NCBI GenBank assembly: GCA_037127255.1
Contig: JBANSL010000014.1
Coordinates: forward strand, 71,531,646 to 71,595,645
DNA: 64,000 nt
Direction: 5' to 3'
Origin: Persicaria tinctoria
Lineage: Eukaryota > Streptophyta > Magnoliopsida > Caryophyllales > Polygonaceae
The notes under the pieces were generated by a model. The model did no database searches. It was given only the letters and a program-made list of their open reading frames with translations, and was not told the DNA's origin. Shown one piece after another: positions 23,971 through 35,020 of the stretch (within the stretch, counting starts at the first letter, position 1; the number at the start of each line of letters is the position of its first letter). The translations under genes were made by a program, and so were the position numbers.

Positions 23971-24856
23971 AAAAATTACTAACCATAAACCCACATGATT
24001 ATCTTCTTGCATCTTCTTTTTATTTAAAATCGAAATATACACAAACAAAACAATATCTCATAAATTTGAACCAAGGAGAGATAAGTGTGCCATGCCATAT
24101 ACACAAGCTTTAGTGTTTTTCCCCATATATATTGAAGTGACATAACTTTAGATAGTAAGCCTTGTTGCAATAGCTTGCTAAAAAGGGGCACATATAAAAT
24201 GATTATTTACCTATTATGATTTATTTTTGACACAATCACCTATCCAAATTTGTACATGTACATCATATATACATGTCTCTAAGTAATTACTCTTTTTAGT
24301 GATCATTTGTTTGTCATCTACTCATCTATTGCAATTTCCCAATTTATTGTCGGGATGATGACAGATTTGAATTCCTACTTAGAGTGACACTAGCTATCAT
24401 CAAATATAGCTAGCATATACTTCATGTAAGAACAACATGAGTTCACCAAAAAAAAAAAATTGTAAGAACAACATGATTTCATTAACAACAAAATATGAAT
24501 GGTGCTGATTTAAAAATTGGAGTGAAAATCCAAAGTGCATTTGATTTTGATTTTTATATGTATATATATCTGATTAAGAACCATGGACATAGTTTTAATC
24601 TGTAAAGAGTATTGCTATTCATCGTATTCTCAGGGAGTCTAATGATGTAGCAGATAGTACTAGCAGTAGTACTGTCGTTTATGTTTAATGAGAGTGACAA
24701 TAAAATAGAATCTAATTTAAAAATGGCTAAATTGGATGTGTTTAGGAAAAAAAAATTTCAATTCAGTTTCTTATCCTATATATATTCCATTGGAAAAATA
24801 TTTACAAATTGGACTAATTTGGATCTTATTTAATACTCCGTAAATCAATAATAGGT
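23971..24856. other. AT-rich upstream region of the pectinesterase gene
   Basis: No gene, tandem repeat or clear transposon was recognised. It probably contains the distal promoter of the gene starting at 24989. Confidence 0.4.
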
Positions 24857-24864
24857 TATAAATA
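24857..24864 (+). promoter_or_regulatory. TATA box of the pectinesterase gene
   Basis: TATAAATA lies 125 bp before the start codon, a normal spacing for a plant gene with a leader of about 90-100 nt. Confidence 0.5.
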
Positions 24865-24988
24865 GTATCAAAGCTCATCAATTACCTCACCCTGGCCTAG
24901 CCCTTAATAAACTACAGTGTTATAATATAACAACACAAACTCATATTCTCCCAATCAAACAAAAGAACAACTCCATCAACACTAAGCA

Positions 24989-26752
24989 ATGAGAAAGCCT
25001 TTCCATGCCATTTCTCAGGTGATGGTGCTATTGGTGGCGGCGGCAATATGGGCGGCACAGCCAGCGCAATCCGCAAGTGAGCCAGCCACCGTCCAGAAGG
25101 TCGGAGAGTACATAAATGTGCCCACATCCGTCTTCAATGACGCCATGATTTCGTTGCAAAATTATGTCAATGACATGCTCACCATCGTCGATCACTCCTT
25201 GAGTGTGTACAACGACGACTTCAGCCTCGCAAATGCCATGAATGATTGTGTCGATTTGCTCGAGATCTCCACCGATGAGCTCTCCTGGGCTCTCTCCGCC
25301 GTCCAAACCGGTATGTACTACAATAGCATTGTCATCTAACAGCTATAATGAGTGTGTTCTCAAACACTTGGAACTGACCCAGGTAAATCGGACAAAACGG
25401 AAGATCTCGGTTCGGACCTAAACACATGGCTAAGCGCGGTGTATACAAATCAAGAAACGTGCGTGGAAGGACTCGAAGGGACCAAAACCTTCATAGGAAC
25501 ACTTGTGGCCAATCGCCTAAGCAAGGTCGCATCTCGAGATTGCCAGGCACTCGGCATGGTTTCGAATGTGGCCCATTCGGGCTCAAGAGGCCGTGGGAGA
25601 AGGCTGCTAAAGAGCACCAAGCAAGAAGAGTTGCGCGACTTCCCATCTTGGGTAAGTGCCAAGGATAGGAGACTCCTGCGAGCCAGTTCAGGGTCGGTTC
25701 CAGGCCCAGATGCGATTGTTGCGCTGGATGGGACCGGAAACTTCACAAGTATCAACGATGCAGTCAAGGCTGCTAGAGATCATAGCAAGGATCGGTTCGT
25801 CGTTTACATCAAGAAGGGGGTGTACCATGAGAACGTGTTGATCAGTAGCAGAAAACGCAATGTGATGATGTATGGAGATGGAATGGACGCCACCGTCGTC
25901 ACCGGGAACCGCAGTGTTTCTGATGGCTGGACAACCTACAGCACTGCAACATTTGGTAATCAATCCCTAAAAAGAAATTGTTAGGAAAACCTGCAAACTA
26001 TTGGAGATTTGATCCCCAATTGATCTGATTTTGTCACTGCAGGTGTTGCAGGCCCAGGGTTCATAGGGCGAGACATGACCTTCGAAAACACAGCAGGACC
26101 AGAGAAACGCCAGGCGGTTGCATTCCGGTCGACCTCTGACCACTCCGCCCTCTTCCGCTGCGCCTTCCGGGGATACCAAGACACGCTCTACCCACACAGC
26201 CATCGCCAGTTCTACAGAGAGTGCACAATAACAGGCACAGTCGACTTCATCTTTGGATCCGCCAGTGCAGTCTTCCAGGACTGCCTGATCCTAGTCAAGA
26301 AGGGACTTGACCAACAGAAGAACACAGTGACCGCCCATGGCAGGAACTGCTCTAATTCGACCACTGGATTCTCGATCCAAAACTGCAACATATCTGCAGA
26401 TGTGGACTTGCTGCAAGCCCGTCTAGAGAACTCATCAGTGTCAACGTACCTTGGGCGCCCATGGCATAACTACTCAAGAACGGTTGTCATGGAGACCTAC
26501 ATAAGCGACATTGTCGCAAAAGAGGGCTGGTTGGACTGGAAAGACAGAAAGTATCGCGATACGCTATACTATGCTGAGTATAAAAATTCAGGGCCAGGGG
26601 CTGATCTCACTGACAGGGTGAAGTGGCCAGGTTACCATGTCTTCAACAGCTCTGATGAAGCAATGGAGTACACAGTTACCCACTTCATACAGGGTGACTT
26701 GTGGCTGCCGGAGACTGGTGTTAGATACGATAAAGGATTGTCCGTCCACTGA
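24989..26752 (+). CDS. Pectinesterase with N-terminal inhibitor domain (type I PME)
   Basis: The enzyme removes methyl esters from homogalacturonan in the cell wall, altering stiffness and calcium cross-linking. Exons 24989-25310, 25383-25955 and 26043-26752 give 534 residues. Residues 1-29 form a signal peptide. Residues about 31-175 are the PMEI (pro) domain. Two RRLL processing sites (180-183 and 203-206) precede the catalytic domain. Signature motifs are GVYHE (253-257), QAVAFR (322-327), QDTLY (344-348), DFIFG (366-370) and LGRPW (435-439), so both catalytic aspartates (345, 366) and the arginine (437) are present. The length is normal and no defect was seen. The protein is expected to be cleaved in the secretory pathway before export. 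Confidence 0.95.
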
Positions 26753-27057
26753 TCACGTCCACTGATCGCGTCCACAACTTCATTTTAACTCGTGATCTCA
26801 TGACGTGAATTGGTGTAACTACACCCCTCTTACTTGACTAATGAGTAATGAACAATAACTTGAAAGCTTGAAGCACTAGATTTTCTAATTTCACACTTAT
26901 TAATGAAGTTCAGATTTCACACGGTAGCCTGAAATGAGAATGCAGAGAATGTGAACAGAACCCTTTATGCATTTTGCAGTAAAATAGAGAGAAGAGAGGG
27001 ATAAACCCGAACCGCCACGCAGCAATTCTATAGGGACCCAAGTGTGAGACTCGAGGT
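26753..27057. other. Convergent intergenic region (pectinesterase and RBR gene 3' ends)
   Basis: About 300 bp separate the two stop codons. GTCCACTGATCACGTCCACT-type words repeat near 26745-26770. No additional feature was found. The two transcripts probably terminate here, possibly overlapping. Confidence 0.5.
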
Positions 27058-29416
27058 TTAGTAAATGTAGTCATCATAGTAATTGTCGTTAATCACTGAT
27101 ACAAACCTTTCTAGCCATGGAAGCTGGTGGAGATCCTTCATGACATCAACGTATGAGTCTGTGTACTGAGGGGCTGATTGGCATGGAAGATGATCACTCA
27201 GGGCGAGACCACCACCGGAAAGGAATGTCTGAATCAGGGCTAGCTGAGACCTCTCTTGATCTGAGTACGCGTCCAATATCATGGGGAATAAATCAAAGGA
27301 ATCTAATGGCCACTGCTCAGTTCCCTGAAGAGCAGCAGCAGGGAAAGCCAACACTTGTGAGTTGGCTGCTTCATCCTGGAATGGACATTGACATGTCTGC
27401 TGGCCGTCTCTGTATTCAGCATCACAGGAATAACAGAACTCGTGCCCGCACCTGCACAACACCAAGATGAATCATCAAACGAGCCAGCCAAATAATAGAA
27501 TTCGTAAGGAGCCAGGCAAAATGCATAAATATTATATAGAACAACATATCTGACATGAAAATAGGTATAAAGCAATTAAGTGGCTTTGCAGACAGCAATT
27601 ATTCTTGTTGAAGATGGATATCTACTCCACCTAGAACAACCATCTTCCTGTCATCACCTCAAATAAGAAGGATCCCAGTATAGTACTAGATCAAAATTGT
27701 CTTATATGACAGACATTTTTAAGGTATTGCTAATGGGGTAGTAACAAAGAAAATGCACCATTTAATTAGAATGTTCAAACTCTATTCATGAGAATGTAGC
27801 ATTCAAAAATCAACTATCAAAATTCAAGGGCAAGTGGGCAACACTAACAGAACATTATGATAAACATAAACACCACTAGTGCAAACTTTAGACACTGAGT
27901 TTTTCAATAAGTACTATCATAAAAAAAAACAGAAATAGTAGCCTTTTAGTAAAAGATATACTAACGACCCGAGTGTCAACGAGATTCTTACCAGCAGGTA
28001 GTATGGTAGAGCCCTTGTGCAAGCTCAATCATTCTCCTGCACTGTGGACAATGTCTCCACTGCCTGCCCTGTGCCAATGTAATATCAATAGCAACCCTCT
28101 CATCCAGTGGAAGATTCTGATACTCTTCACAGCTAAATGAAGTATGCCAGGGGACACCACAATCAATACAGATAAATTTCTGACAGAAAGGGCATTCGAC
28201 ACAGCTACCATGTAACTGACTTGATGAGGCTGCCTGGGCTGACAAGCAGGGATCATGATCAAAAACCTCTGAACAATTTGGATATGGACAGCAAATTTTA
28301 GCAGAATTCTGCTCCTCAAAAGAATCATACAACACCACAGGAAGAAAAGGTTTGCAATCCGCAGCAGAGAGCAAATATCTGCACCTTTCTTCAGGGCATC
28401 TGATGGGTTCTTCTCTGGTCTGCAATTTTCCTTCAACATAGGTTTTCAAACAATGAGAGCAAAACTTATGTGAACATTTAAAACTGATCATCATCGCAGA
28501 TGACCTATCCTTGCAACAAATTGAGCAATTTCCCGGAGCTACAAGCTTATCTCCCTTATCCGGCAAAGACACAATGCCAATTGCTACCATGGCTAAATGC
28601 AAAGAGCTCTTAACCTCACAACTAGAAACAAGCTTCATGGTAAAAGCTTCCAGAGAATTGATGAGCTCAAGTATCCGTTCTCGAAAAGCATCCATGAGTG
28701 TATTTTCAAAGCTCTCCTCCTTCAGCAAAATCTAACACAAAGCAAAAACCTAAATAAATTTTCATATACAGTTCATATCTTTCAATCTCAAAAAGACCTC
28801 TATTCATCAAGGCAAATCAGCTTGTATCAGATAAAGCAAACAAAAATTGGAAATAAAAGGAATTTCAAAATCTATGCAACACCCTAAGGAATCTCAACAG
28901 ATGATGGAACAAAAACAAAACAGATGGATTCAGAAAAACATATTGTGGAGATTCAAAACTAACAAAGACAGAACAACTCAATACCTGATCATAGAGAATC
29001 TTTGAATCAGTAACTGCTACAAGTCGCTTTACATTATACTTAACAGCCTCAGAAAGACCATCAATCAAAGCGAGATAGTCAGCTACATAACCTTCCACAT
29101 AGAAATCGAGCTTCTTCTGAACCTGGATAGCAGGATCAACCCCCGGTCTTTCGATAACAACTCCAATGCCAGTATATCCACAGCTAGACTCGTTAATTCC
29201 TTCCATGGAAACGCCTTTGAAGCACATCCTCACATAAGATACATCATCATCTTCCTGTGCCTCCACGCCTCCATCATCCCCCTCCGTCAATTCTCCCTCG
29301 TTTTCGCTCTCCTCCTCGCAACAGCTTCGAAATTCGTCATCATCTTCTTCCAATCTCAAATGCACAGGCGAAATTTCAATTTCACCGGACGATTGATCTC
29401 CCATATCCGGCCCCAA
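27058..29416 (-). CDS. RBR-type E3 ubiquitin ligase homologue with RNase H-like domain; catalytic Cys replaced by Leu
   Basis: RBR ligases take ubiquitin onto a RING2 cysteine before passing it to a substrate. Minus-strand exons 29416-28985, 28731-27992 and 27451-27058 encode 521 residues. Residues about 1-60 are acidic. Residues about 75-144 resemble the RVT_3/RNase H-like domain found in a plant RBR subgroup (ADYLALIDGL, TDSKILYD). RING1 follows (C213 to about C261), then IBR (C292 to about C345) and RING2 (C373-C400). In RING2 the zinc ligands C373, C376, C390, C392, C397 and C400 are intact. The position after Gly384 that normally carries the catalytic cysteine (G-C-x-H) is Leu385 (codon CTC). 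The frame and all splice sites are intact, so this is not simple decay. It may be an inactive or regulatory RBR protein. The start could also be Met5 (29404). Confidence 0.88.
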
Positions 29417-29798
29417 AATTCCAGCCGAACCACAAACAAACCAACACAGATCCCTTGCAACAAGCTACTCCATCAACATCGAATCAAAGACACCAATTTC
29501 CAGCTGCAAGCCCTTGGATTGGACACACCAATTTGCAGCGAAGAATCTGAAACTTTAATTTCAAAAAAAGGGGGCGAAAAAACGAAGATTCGATACCCTG
29601 ATGTGTCTGTTTAAATGGAATGAGATTCTGCGGGAAAACGAAAGGGGGAAATTTCACTCCGTACAAATTAGAGAGGATGATGATATTAATGGAAATTAAA
29701 AAAGAAAAAAAAAAACCCTAATCTGACACACAAAATCATTCATTCCATCCCATCCCATCCATCCTTCAACTGATCAACTGTGAATTGTTTAATGAAGG
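29417..29798. promoter_or_regulatory. Probable promoter and 5' UTR of the RBR gene
   Basis: Non-coding sequence upstream of the RBR start, with CATCC repeats at 29746-29766. No clear TATA box was assigned. It could also serve the small + strand frame at 29799. Confidence 0.35.
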
Positions 29799-29984
29799 AT
29801 GGAAGTCAGCGACAAACCGACAGATGATGAGAAGCGTGAACGCGTTAAATCAGAGATTGGCGCAGAGGTTGAAGCAATCCATGTAGAAATGAACCAGCTG
29901 GCAATCTCTGTTCAAGCGTGCACTCCACTTCGGTTTTCATTCGGATCCCATTTTCCTTTTCTATTTTTGGGGGTAAATCCTTAA
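29799..29984 (+). CDS. Small unidentified open frame, possibly a truncated first exon
   Basis: The frame encodes 61 residues. The first 40 are charged and plausible as coding (MEVSDKPTDDEKRERV, then a helix-like KSEIGAEVEAIHVEMNQLAI). The last 20 are hydrophobic and look like read-through into an intron or UTR. A GT occurs at several places near 29910. I found no convincing downstream exon, because the following sequence is a decayed MITE and a broken retroelement-like gene. It may be the remnant of a gene cut by those insertions. Confidence 0.3.
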   Translation: MEVSDKPTDDEKRERVKSEIGAEVEAIHVEMNQLAISVQACTPLRFSFGSHFPFLFLGVNP

Positions 29985-30097
29985 TTTTGCCCTAATAATG
30001 CAGAATCTTACTGTTTGGAGGATTTCAGATTTTGTACTGCAGATCTTTATAAGTAAGAAAAAAAAATTCATTAATTAAAGCATGACATTTTATTAAG

Positions 30098-30270
30098 TAC
30101 TAGTATATTTTTTAAGAGATTAAAAACTACTAAAATATTACTCCGGTAATATTTTAAATAATTTCATGCTATTACTATGTGGAGTATAAAGTATGAATTT
30201 ATAAAAATAAATGTAAAAAAAAAATTAATATTTTATATAGTTTTTATATTTTAAAAAAGTGTTTATGAAT
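30098..30270. mobile_element. Decayed Stowaway-like MITE
   Basis: The stretch shares AAGTATGAATTTATAAAAAT and AATATTTTATATAGTTTTTA with the core of the better preserved element at 31417-31640. The terminal CTCCCTCCG repeats are lost. Confidence 0.4.
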
Positions 30271-30282
30271 CATAAATAACTT

Positions 30283-30837
30283 CCAGGCTTCAAGTACAGG
30301 CATGATCTTGTTCGGGATGTTCTCTTTGATATATTTAGGCGGGCGGGGGTTTCTGCTAAGAAAGAGGCACCTGTGAACTTCTTGACTGATCCGCATGAGG
30401 GGAGATCGACATTGAGGCCAGCTGACATTTTGGTTTTTGGGTGGATAGGTGGACAACATGCCTGTGTTGATTTGACATGAGTCTCCCCTTTGGTTAGTTT
30501 GGGGAATGGGATATTCACGGTTGGACAAGCAGCTCTCAAAGCGGCCGCAGCTAAAGTGGTCAAACATGAGAAAGCATGTATTGACAATCAACACGTATTC
30601 GTTCCGTTTGCGTTTGATACCTTTGGTTTTTTGGCACCTGATGCTGTCGAGCTTCTCAAGCGAGTCCAAAAGATTATGCATAGTAATGTTATGTCCCCTA
30701 AATCTATGGATGTCGTATTCAAAAGGATTGGATTTGCTATTCAGAAGGGGTTGGCGGCGCAACTTGTTGCCCGTTTACCATCTATAGTTCAAACTTATTT
30801 TCACAATGAAAAAAAAATGAGTTTGATATTCAAATAA
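30283..30837 (+). pseudogene. Broken C-terminal part of a plant RT-associated protein with a possible PD-(D/E)xK nuclease fold
   Basis: The frame reads KYRHDLVRDVLFDIFRRAGV, then LRPADILVFGW and ACVDLT. After a TGA at 30478-30480 it continues VSPLVSLGNGIF, FVPFAFDTFGFLAPDA, KRIGFAIQKGLAAQLVARLP and a stop at 30837. I recall this block as the C-terminus of many repetitive plant proteins annotated as putative reverse transcriptases, where VDLTG-SP normally has Gly at the stop position (GGA to TGA). The spacing of RPAD and CVDLT resembles restriction-like endonucleases of R2-type elements; that is inference. The upstream part of the protein is missing. Confidence 0.5.
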
Positions 30838-31416
30838 CTCGTGTTTTAATTATCAGAGCGAGTACTACTCACTCTATTAAAAAATCGGTCTTTATTGGGT
30901 ATCAAATATAATATCGACCCTAGAAAAGCAGTTTTTAAGTGAACAAATAAACTACTGCTCCCATTTTTGTTGCTTTAATTAATAAACTTTTCGAGATTGC
31001 AACTTCTCGTTTTAAAAAAAAAGGGTGCGCACACGTATTAAGAAAATCACATACAGTATAAAAAATTAATTTTACAACCCTTATTAATTATCTACAACTC
31101 TTAATCACCGATAATATTTTGAGGAGAAAAAAAAGAACAATTATCGTATTCCAATACTTAGAAAACTTAAAAATAATTTATATTTTCAAATAAAAAATTG
31201 AGGTAAAAAAGCCTATATTTTTAGCAAAAAGCTCGGGTCGTTAGCTTGGAAGATTAGGGGTTTTATCAACAATATGAAATGAATTTTTATTAATATATAA
31301 TAAACAAATTGCATCTAAAGATAATTAGGCTAATATAATCCTTATTTTGCTTTTTATGCGTGAACACTGACAACTACACAGTATTCGTTTTATTTTCTTG
31401 CTGGACATATTTAATA
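30838..31416. other. AT-rich intergenic DNA
   Basis: No coding or repeat structure was recognised. A short A run at about 31013-31021 follows the broken gene and could be the tail of a retroposed copy, but no target duplication was found. Confidence 0.4.
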
Positions 31417-31640
31417 CTCCCTCCGTTAATTAAAATTTGATTCACGCACGTTTTTTCAGGCGTTAAAAACTATATCAAATATTAACTTTTTAAATAATTT
31501 TTAAAAATAATTCATACTTATTACTATTAAATATGAATTTATAAAAATAAATGCAAAAAATGTTAATATTTTTTATATTTTTTTATCATTCTAAAAAAAC
31601 GTACATAACTAATAAACGACAAGTTTTAATTAAAAATGTG
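31417..31640. mobile_element. Stowaway-like MITE
   Basis: It starts CTCCCTCCGTTAATTAAAAT after TA (31415-31416). The right end is decayed, with the inverted match ACAAGTTTTAATTAAA near 31620-31635. The core contains TTTTAAATAATTTTTAAAAA and AACTATATCAAATATT. Confidence 0.6.
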
Positions 31641-31751
31641 CTAAACTACTCATAAAACAAAATTACATTTTTTAAAAAAAATATCTGGCTTGATATATTG
31701 GGTTTTTCTTTCTCTTGTTAATGTCGTATGGTTTAATTGTCGATTTATTCG

Positions 31752-33160
31752 TCTTGGCAATGGAGGCATGCAGCAGCACTAATTCCTAAATTTAAAACGG
31801 GCCTTGTATGGTCGATTGGAGACGGGAAAACAGTCAAATTTTGGACGGATAGATGGATCAATAAATCTGCACTAACCAATATTTCAGGGTGCACACCTAC
31901 CCATGATAAAAATATAACAGTAAGTGAATTTATTATCAACGGGCAATGGGACAAGAACAGACTCTTAAATATCCTAGACACAGACATAGCCCAAACAATT
32001 TTGGATATCCCACTACCATCTACGCCTATGCCAGATAGGCTCTACTGATGGCCAGACAAACACGGGTGGTTTACAACGTCGAGTGCAGCTAAGTTAATAG
32101 CTAATGTAGAGAATTTTGCAGATGATCCTAACGGGTGGATATGGAAGGTGGACACGATACCAAAAATTAAAAATTTCTTGTGGAAAATTGCACAGAATGG
32201 ATTACCTACCAAAGACAGACTAAGTAAGAGAGGAACCCCTGTCCCGACACAATGTGTTCTATGTGATAAATATGCAGAAGACGAACAACACCTACTACTA
32301 GAATGCCCATTTGCCAAAAAGTATGGCTTAACTGAAGCAAAATTAGGAAGTGTAACTAACCAAGGAACCAATCAAAGATGGGATGGACGTAATATAATGA
32401 ACCTGGTAGGGACTTGCATGAACAAGATGGAGAAAAAAGAGATCGCGGGCAAATGGCGGACGTTATGGTACTACAGAAACCAGGTGGCATTTCAGGGAAA
32501 GGGTAAACCATCCCATGTGGAAATACAACAGTTTATGAGAAGTAATAATGAACAATGGAAACGTGCATGTATAAAGGATGAGAACCCAGATCAACCAAAA
32601 TTAAGTGAACGAGATACCCACCAACGGGGAATAAGTAGAAAAAATGTTAAATGGCGAAAACCCGAGAGGGGGTTCCTTAAGATGAATTTTGATGGGGCCA
32701 CTGATGGTTCGGGGTTGTCCACAGCAGGATATGTAATTCGTAATCATCAGGGTACGGTAATAAAGCTTGGAGTAAGCAGATTAGGAAGAATTTCTCCCCT
32801 ACAAGCGGAAATGATGGCACTTCGTCTGGGGGTAAATGCAATTAGGCAAACCCAATGCTCACAGATCGTTATCGAGGGTGACTCCAAAATAATTATTGAC
32901 AACCTCAAGCACAATAACTCCTGCCCGTGGGAAATAGAACTCATTATGGGGGACATCAAACGACAGATTACTGTGGTCCAAAATGTGGTTTTCTCGCATG
33001 TGCCCCGCGAGGGTAACAAGACGGCTGACAAGGTTGCTCACCTTGGCCGCCTTGTTAATGGGACAGCCTTGAAAGCCAACTCTGATCTTTTAGATCTCAT
33101 CCGCCAGGATGCTATCGGTTAGGTTCTATCCAACCGAATTATTACCTTTTCAAAAAAAAA
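31752..33160 (+). mobile_element. 5'-truncated LINE with 17-bp target-site duplication
   Basis: The 1409-bp element is flanked by exact copies of AATTGTCGATTTATTCG (31735-31751 and 33161-33177) and ends in a run of A. It carries only the end of ORF2: a zf-RVT region (FLWKIAQNGLPTKDRL, CVLCDKYAEDEQHLLLECPF) and an RNase H domain (FLKMNFDGATDGSG, QAEMMALRLGV, EGDSKII, NKTADKVAHL), with a stop at 33120-33122. One in-frame TGA (32046-32048) breaks the frame. It belongs to a different LINE family from those at 16.5 and 41.1 kb. The long exact duplication suggests a fairly recent insertion. Confidence 0.93.
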
Positions 33161-33177
33161 AATTGTCGATTTATTCG

Positions 33178-33781
33178 ATTGCTCGAAGTTACAACTATAG
33201 AATCACTTTTTTGGCTCTTTTTTCCATTTGTGAGGATGAAGATATAAAGTTAGTTGAAAAAACATCAAAAGTTGATTATTCCATCGTGGTTGATGATAGA
33301 AATCGACCACTTGCATCATCAAGTGTTCACTTATTCTATAGTGTTATAGTTGATGATTGAAACACTTGAACTTGACCACTTACACTATGAATGCGTTCTT
33401 CTTTCTGTATAGTTTATCATTATATGTATTGACAAAATTGTTTTTTTAGGGAAAAGCTAAAAGCTTGTGAGAAATGGTGTATAAAAAATATTAGCTTTTT
33501 AAGTGACTTATTCTCTTACAACTTTCAAATTATAAAATTAAATTTTTTCTTTCTTTATATTTTTGCAAAAAAAATAAAATCTCCCCGTGCTAAATGCACC
33601 ACCAAAATTTACTATGTACACCACAAACCTTGAATTTAGTAAATAAAAAACATTCATTCGGGATTCGAAGAAGAATTTGGTAAATAAAGAGCAGTCGTCC
33701 GGGGTTCAAATTTGGATACTACTGCAAGTCCTTTCCGATTGATTAACGTGTGCGCTTCCTTAGGCACAAGGTTGTTGTGTA
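33178..33781. other. AT-rich intergenic DNA
   Basis: A short imperfect repeat (GTTGATGATAGAAATCGACC and GTTGATGATTGAAACACTTG with TGACCACTT) lies at 33270-33390. A segment at 33625-33720 contains two similar units (GAATTTAGTAAATAAA with ATTCGGGATTCGAA, and GAATTTGGTAAATAAA with GTCCGGGGTTCAAA). No gene is visible. Confidence 0.35.
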
Positions 33782-34057
33782 CTCCCTCCGTATCGAAAAA
33801 CAAGTCGTTTTAGACTAGTTGAGTTGTATCAAAATACATGTCGTTTTAGGTTTTCTAGGTATGGGATAGTAATGATTTGTATTGGTTTTTGTGTTGTTAA
33901 CTTTTTAAAAGAGTTTGATTGGTTAAAAAATATAATGGGTATTTAAAAATAATAAAATTAATGAAAAAAGTTAGTGGAATAATGATGTTGATTGATAGGT
34001 GAGTGTTTTATTAAAACTAGTGCACAATCTTAAAACGACTTATTTTTCGAAACGGAG
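33782..34057. mobile_element. Stowaway-like MITE, same family as the element at 2241
   Basis: The 276-bp element has ends CTCCCTCCGTATCGAAAAAC and TATTTTTCGAAACGGAG and TA on both sides (33780-33781, 34058-34059). It is intact and serves as the reference for the interrupted copy near 2.2-2.75 kb. Confidence 0.8.
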
Positions 34058-34228
34058 TATATTAGTAAAACTTAAAACAACTCTAAATTGAATTTAATTA
34101 TTTGATAACCCATACTGTTTCCCTTTAGCTCAGCGGCTTCAGCCTTAATGAAGACAATTATGTATTTATGTTTCACGTGAGCACATGAAGGGCTCGTGAT
34201 GGCTCATTTATTAAAACGATATTTTATA

Positions 34229-34699
34229 CTCCCTCCGATCCAAAAAGATTGTCGTTTGATTTTTTAACACGTATTTTAAGGAGCTAAAAACTATATAAAA
34301 TATCACCTTTTTTTAAATTATTTTTTTACAACTTAATATTTGTTGGTAATAAGTATTAGATTATAAAAAAATAATAATAAAAAAGTTAATATATTATACT
34401 ACCTCCGATCCAAAATGTAAGTCGTTTGACTTTTTAACACGTATTTTAAGGAGCTAAAAACTATATAATATATTAACTTTTTTATTATTATTTTTTTACA
34501 ATTCAATACTTATTACCAACAAATATTAAGTTGTAAAAAAATAATTTTAAAAAAGTTGATATTTTATATAGTTTTGGGCTTCTTGAAATACGTGTTGAAA
34601 AGTCAAACGACTTATATTTTGGATCGGAGTAGTATAGTTTTTAGCTCCTTAAAATACGTGTTAAAAAGTCAAACGACCATCTTTTTGGATCGGAGGTAG
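34229..34699. mobile_element. Stowaway MITE interrupted by its own family member
   Basis: Outer ends are CTCCCTCCGATCCAAAAAGA and TCTTTTTGGATCGGAGGTAG, flanked by TA at 34227-34228 and 34700-34701. Its two halves are separated by the inner copy at 34399-34632. Both carry GTCGTTTGA and AAGGAGCTAAAAACTATATA. Confidence 0.85.
34399..34632. mobile_element. Inner Stowaway MITE (self-nested)
   Basis: The 234-bp element has ends CTACCTCCGATCCAAAATGT and ATATTTTGGATCGGAGTAG with TA at 34397-34398 and 34633-34634. It is inserted in a related copy of the same family. Confidence 0.85.
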
Positions 34700-34701
34700 T
34701 A

Positions 34702-35020
34702 ACATTTTATTTTATTTTATACAAGGATTTGGTGAATTAAAACGATGTTTCTAAAAGCATATATTTGATAACAATTTAAATCGAAAAAGATTCACTACTG
34801 TCTTTAGGGGAAGTGGCAGAAAACAAGCTTCACAAACAAACAGCAAACTATGGAAGTGTCACAACAACTCATAATACTGAAGCAAGTTTAGATTCAAAGT
34901 CTCTACATGTCCGGTGATTGAAACCGAATTAGACAGATACATGATCCAGCCAGTTCCAAACAATCCAATCAAAGACAGCATGAAAAATCAGTTTCAGAAG
35001 CTTGAAGTTTTCACAACAGC
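34702..35020 (-). other. 3' UTR region of the proteasome alpha-2 gene
   Basis: Sequence downstream of the TAA at 35021-35023, without coding features. The transcript end is probably between about 34790 and 34900. Confidence 0.45.

Noticed and set aside
33625..33720. GGGTTCAAATTTGG as a B box of a SINE or tRNA
   Set aside because: No A box at the proper distance, no cloverleaf, and the same motif appears as part of a local imperfect duplication.
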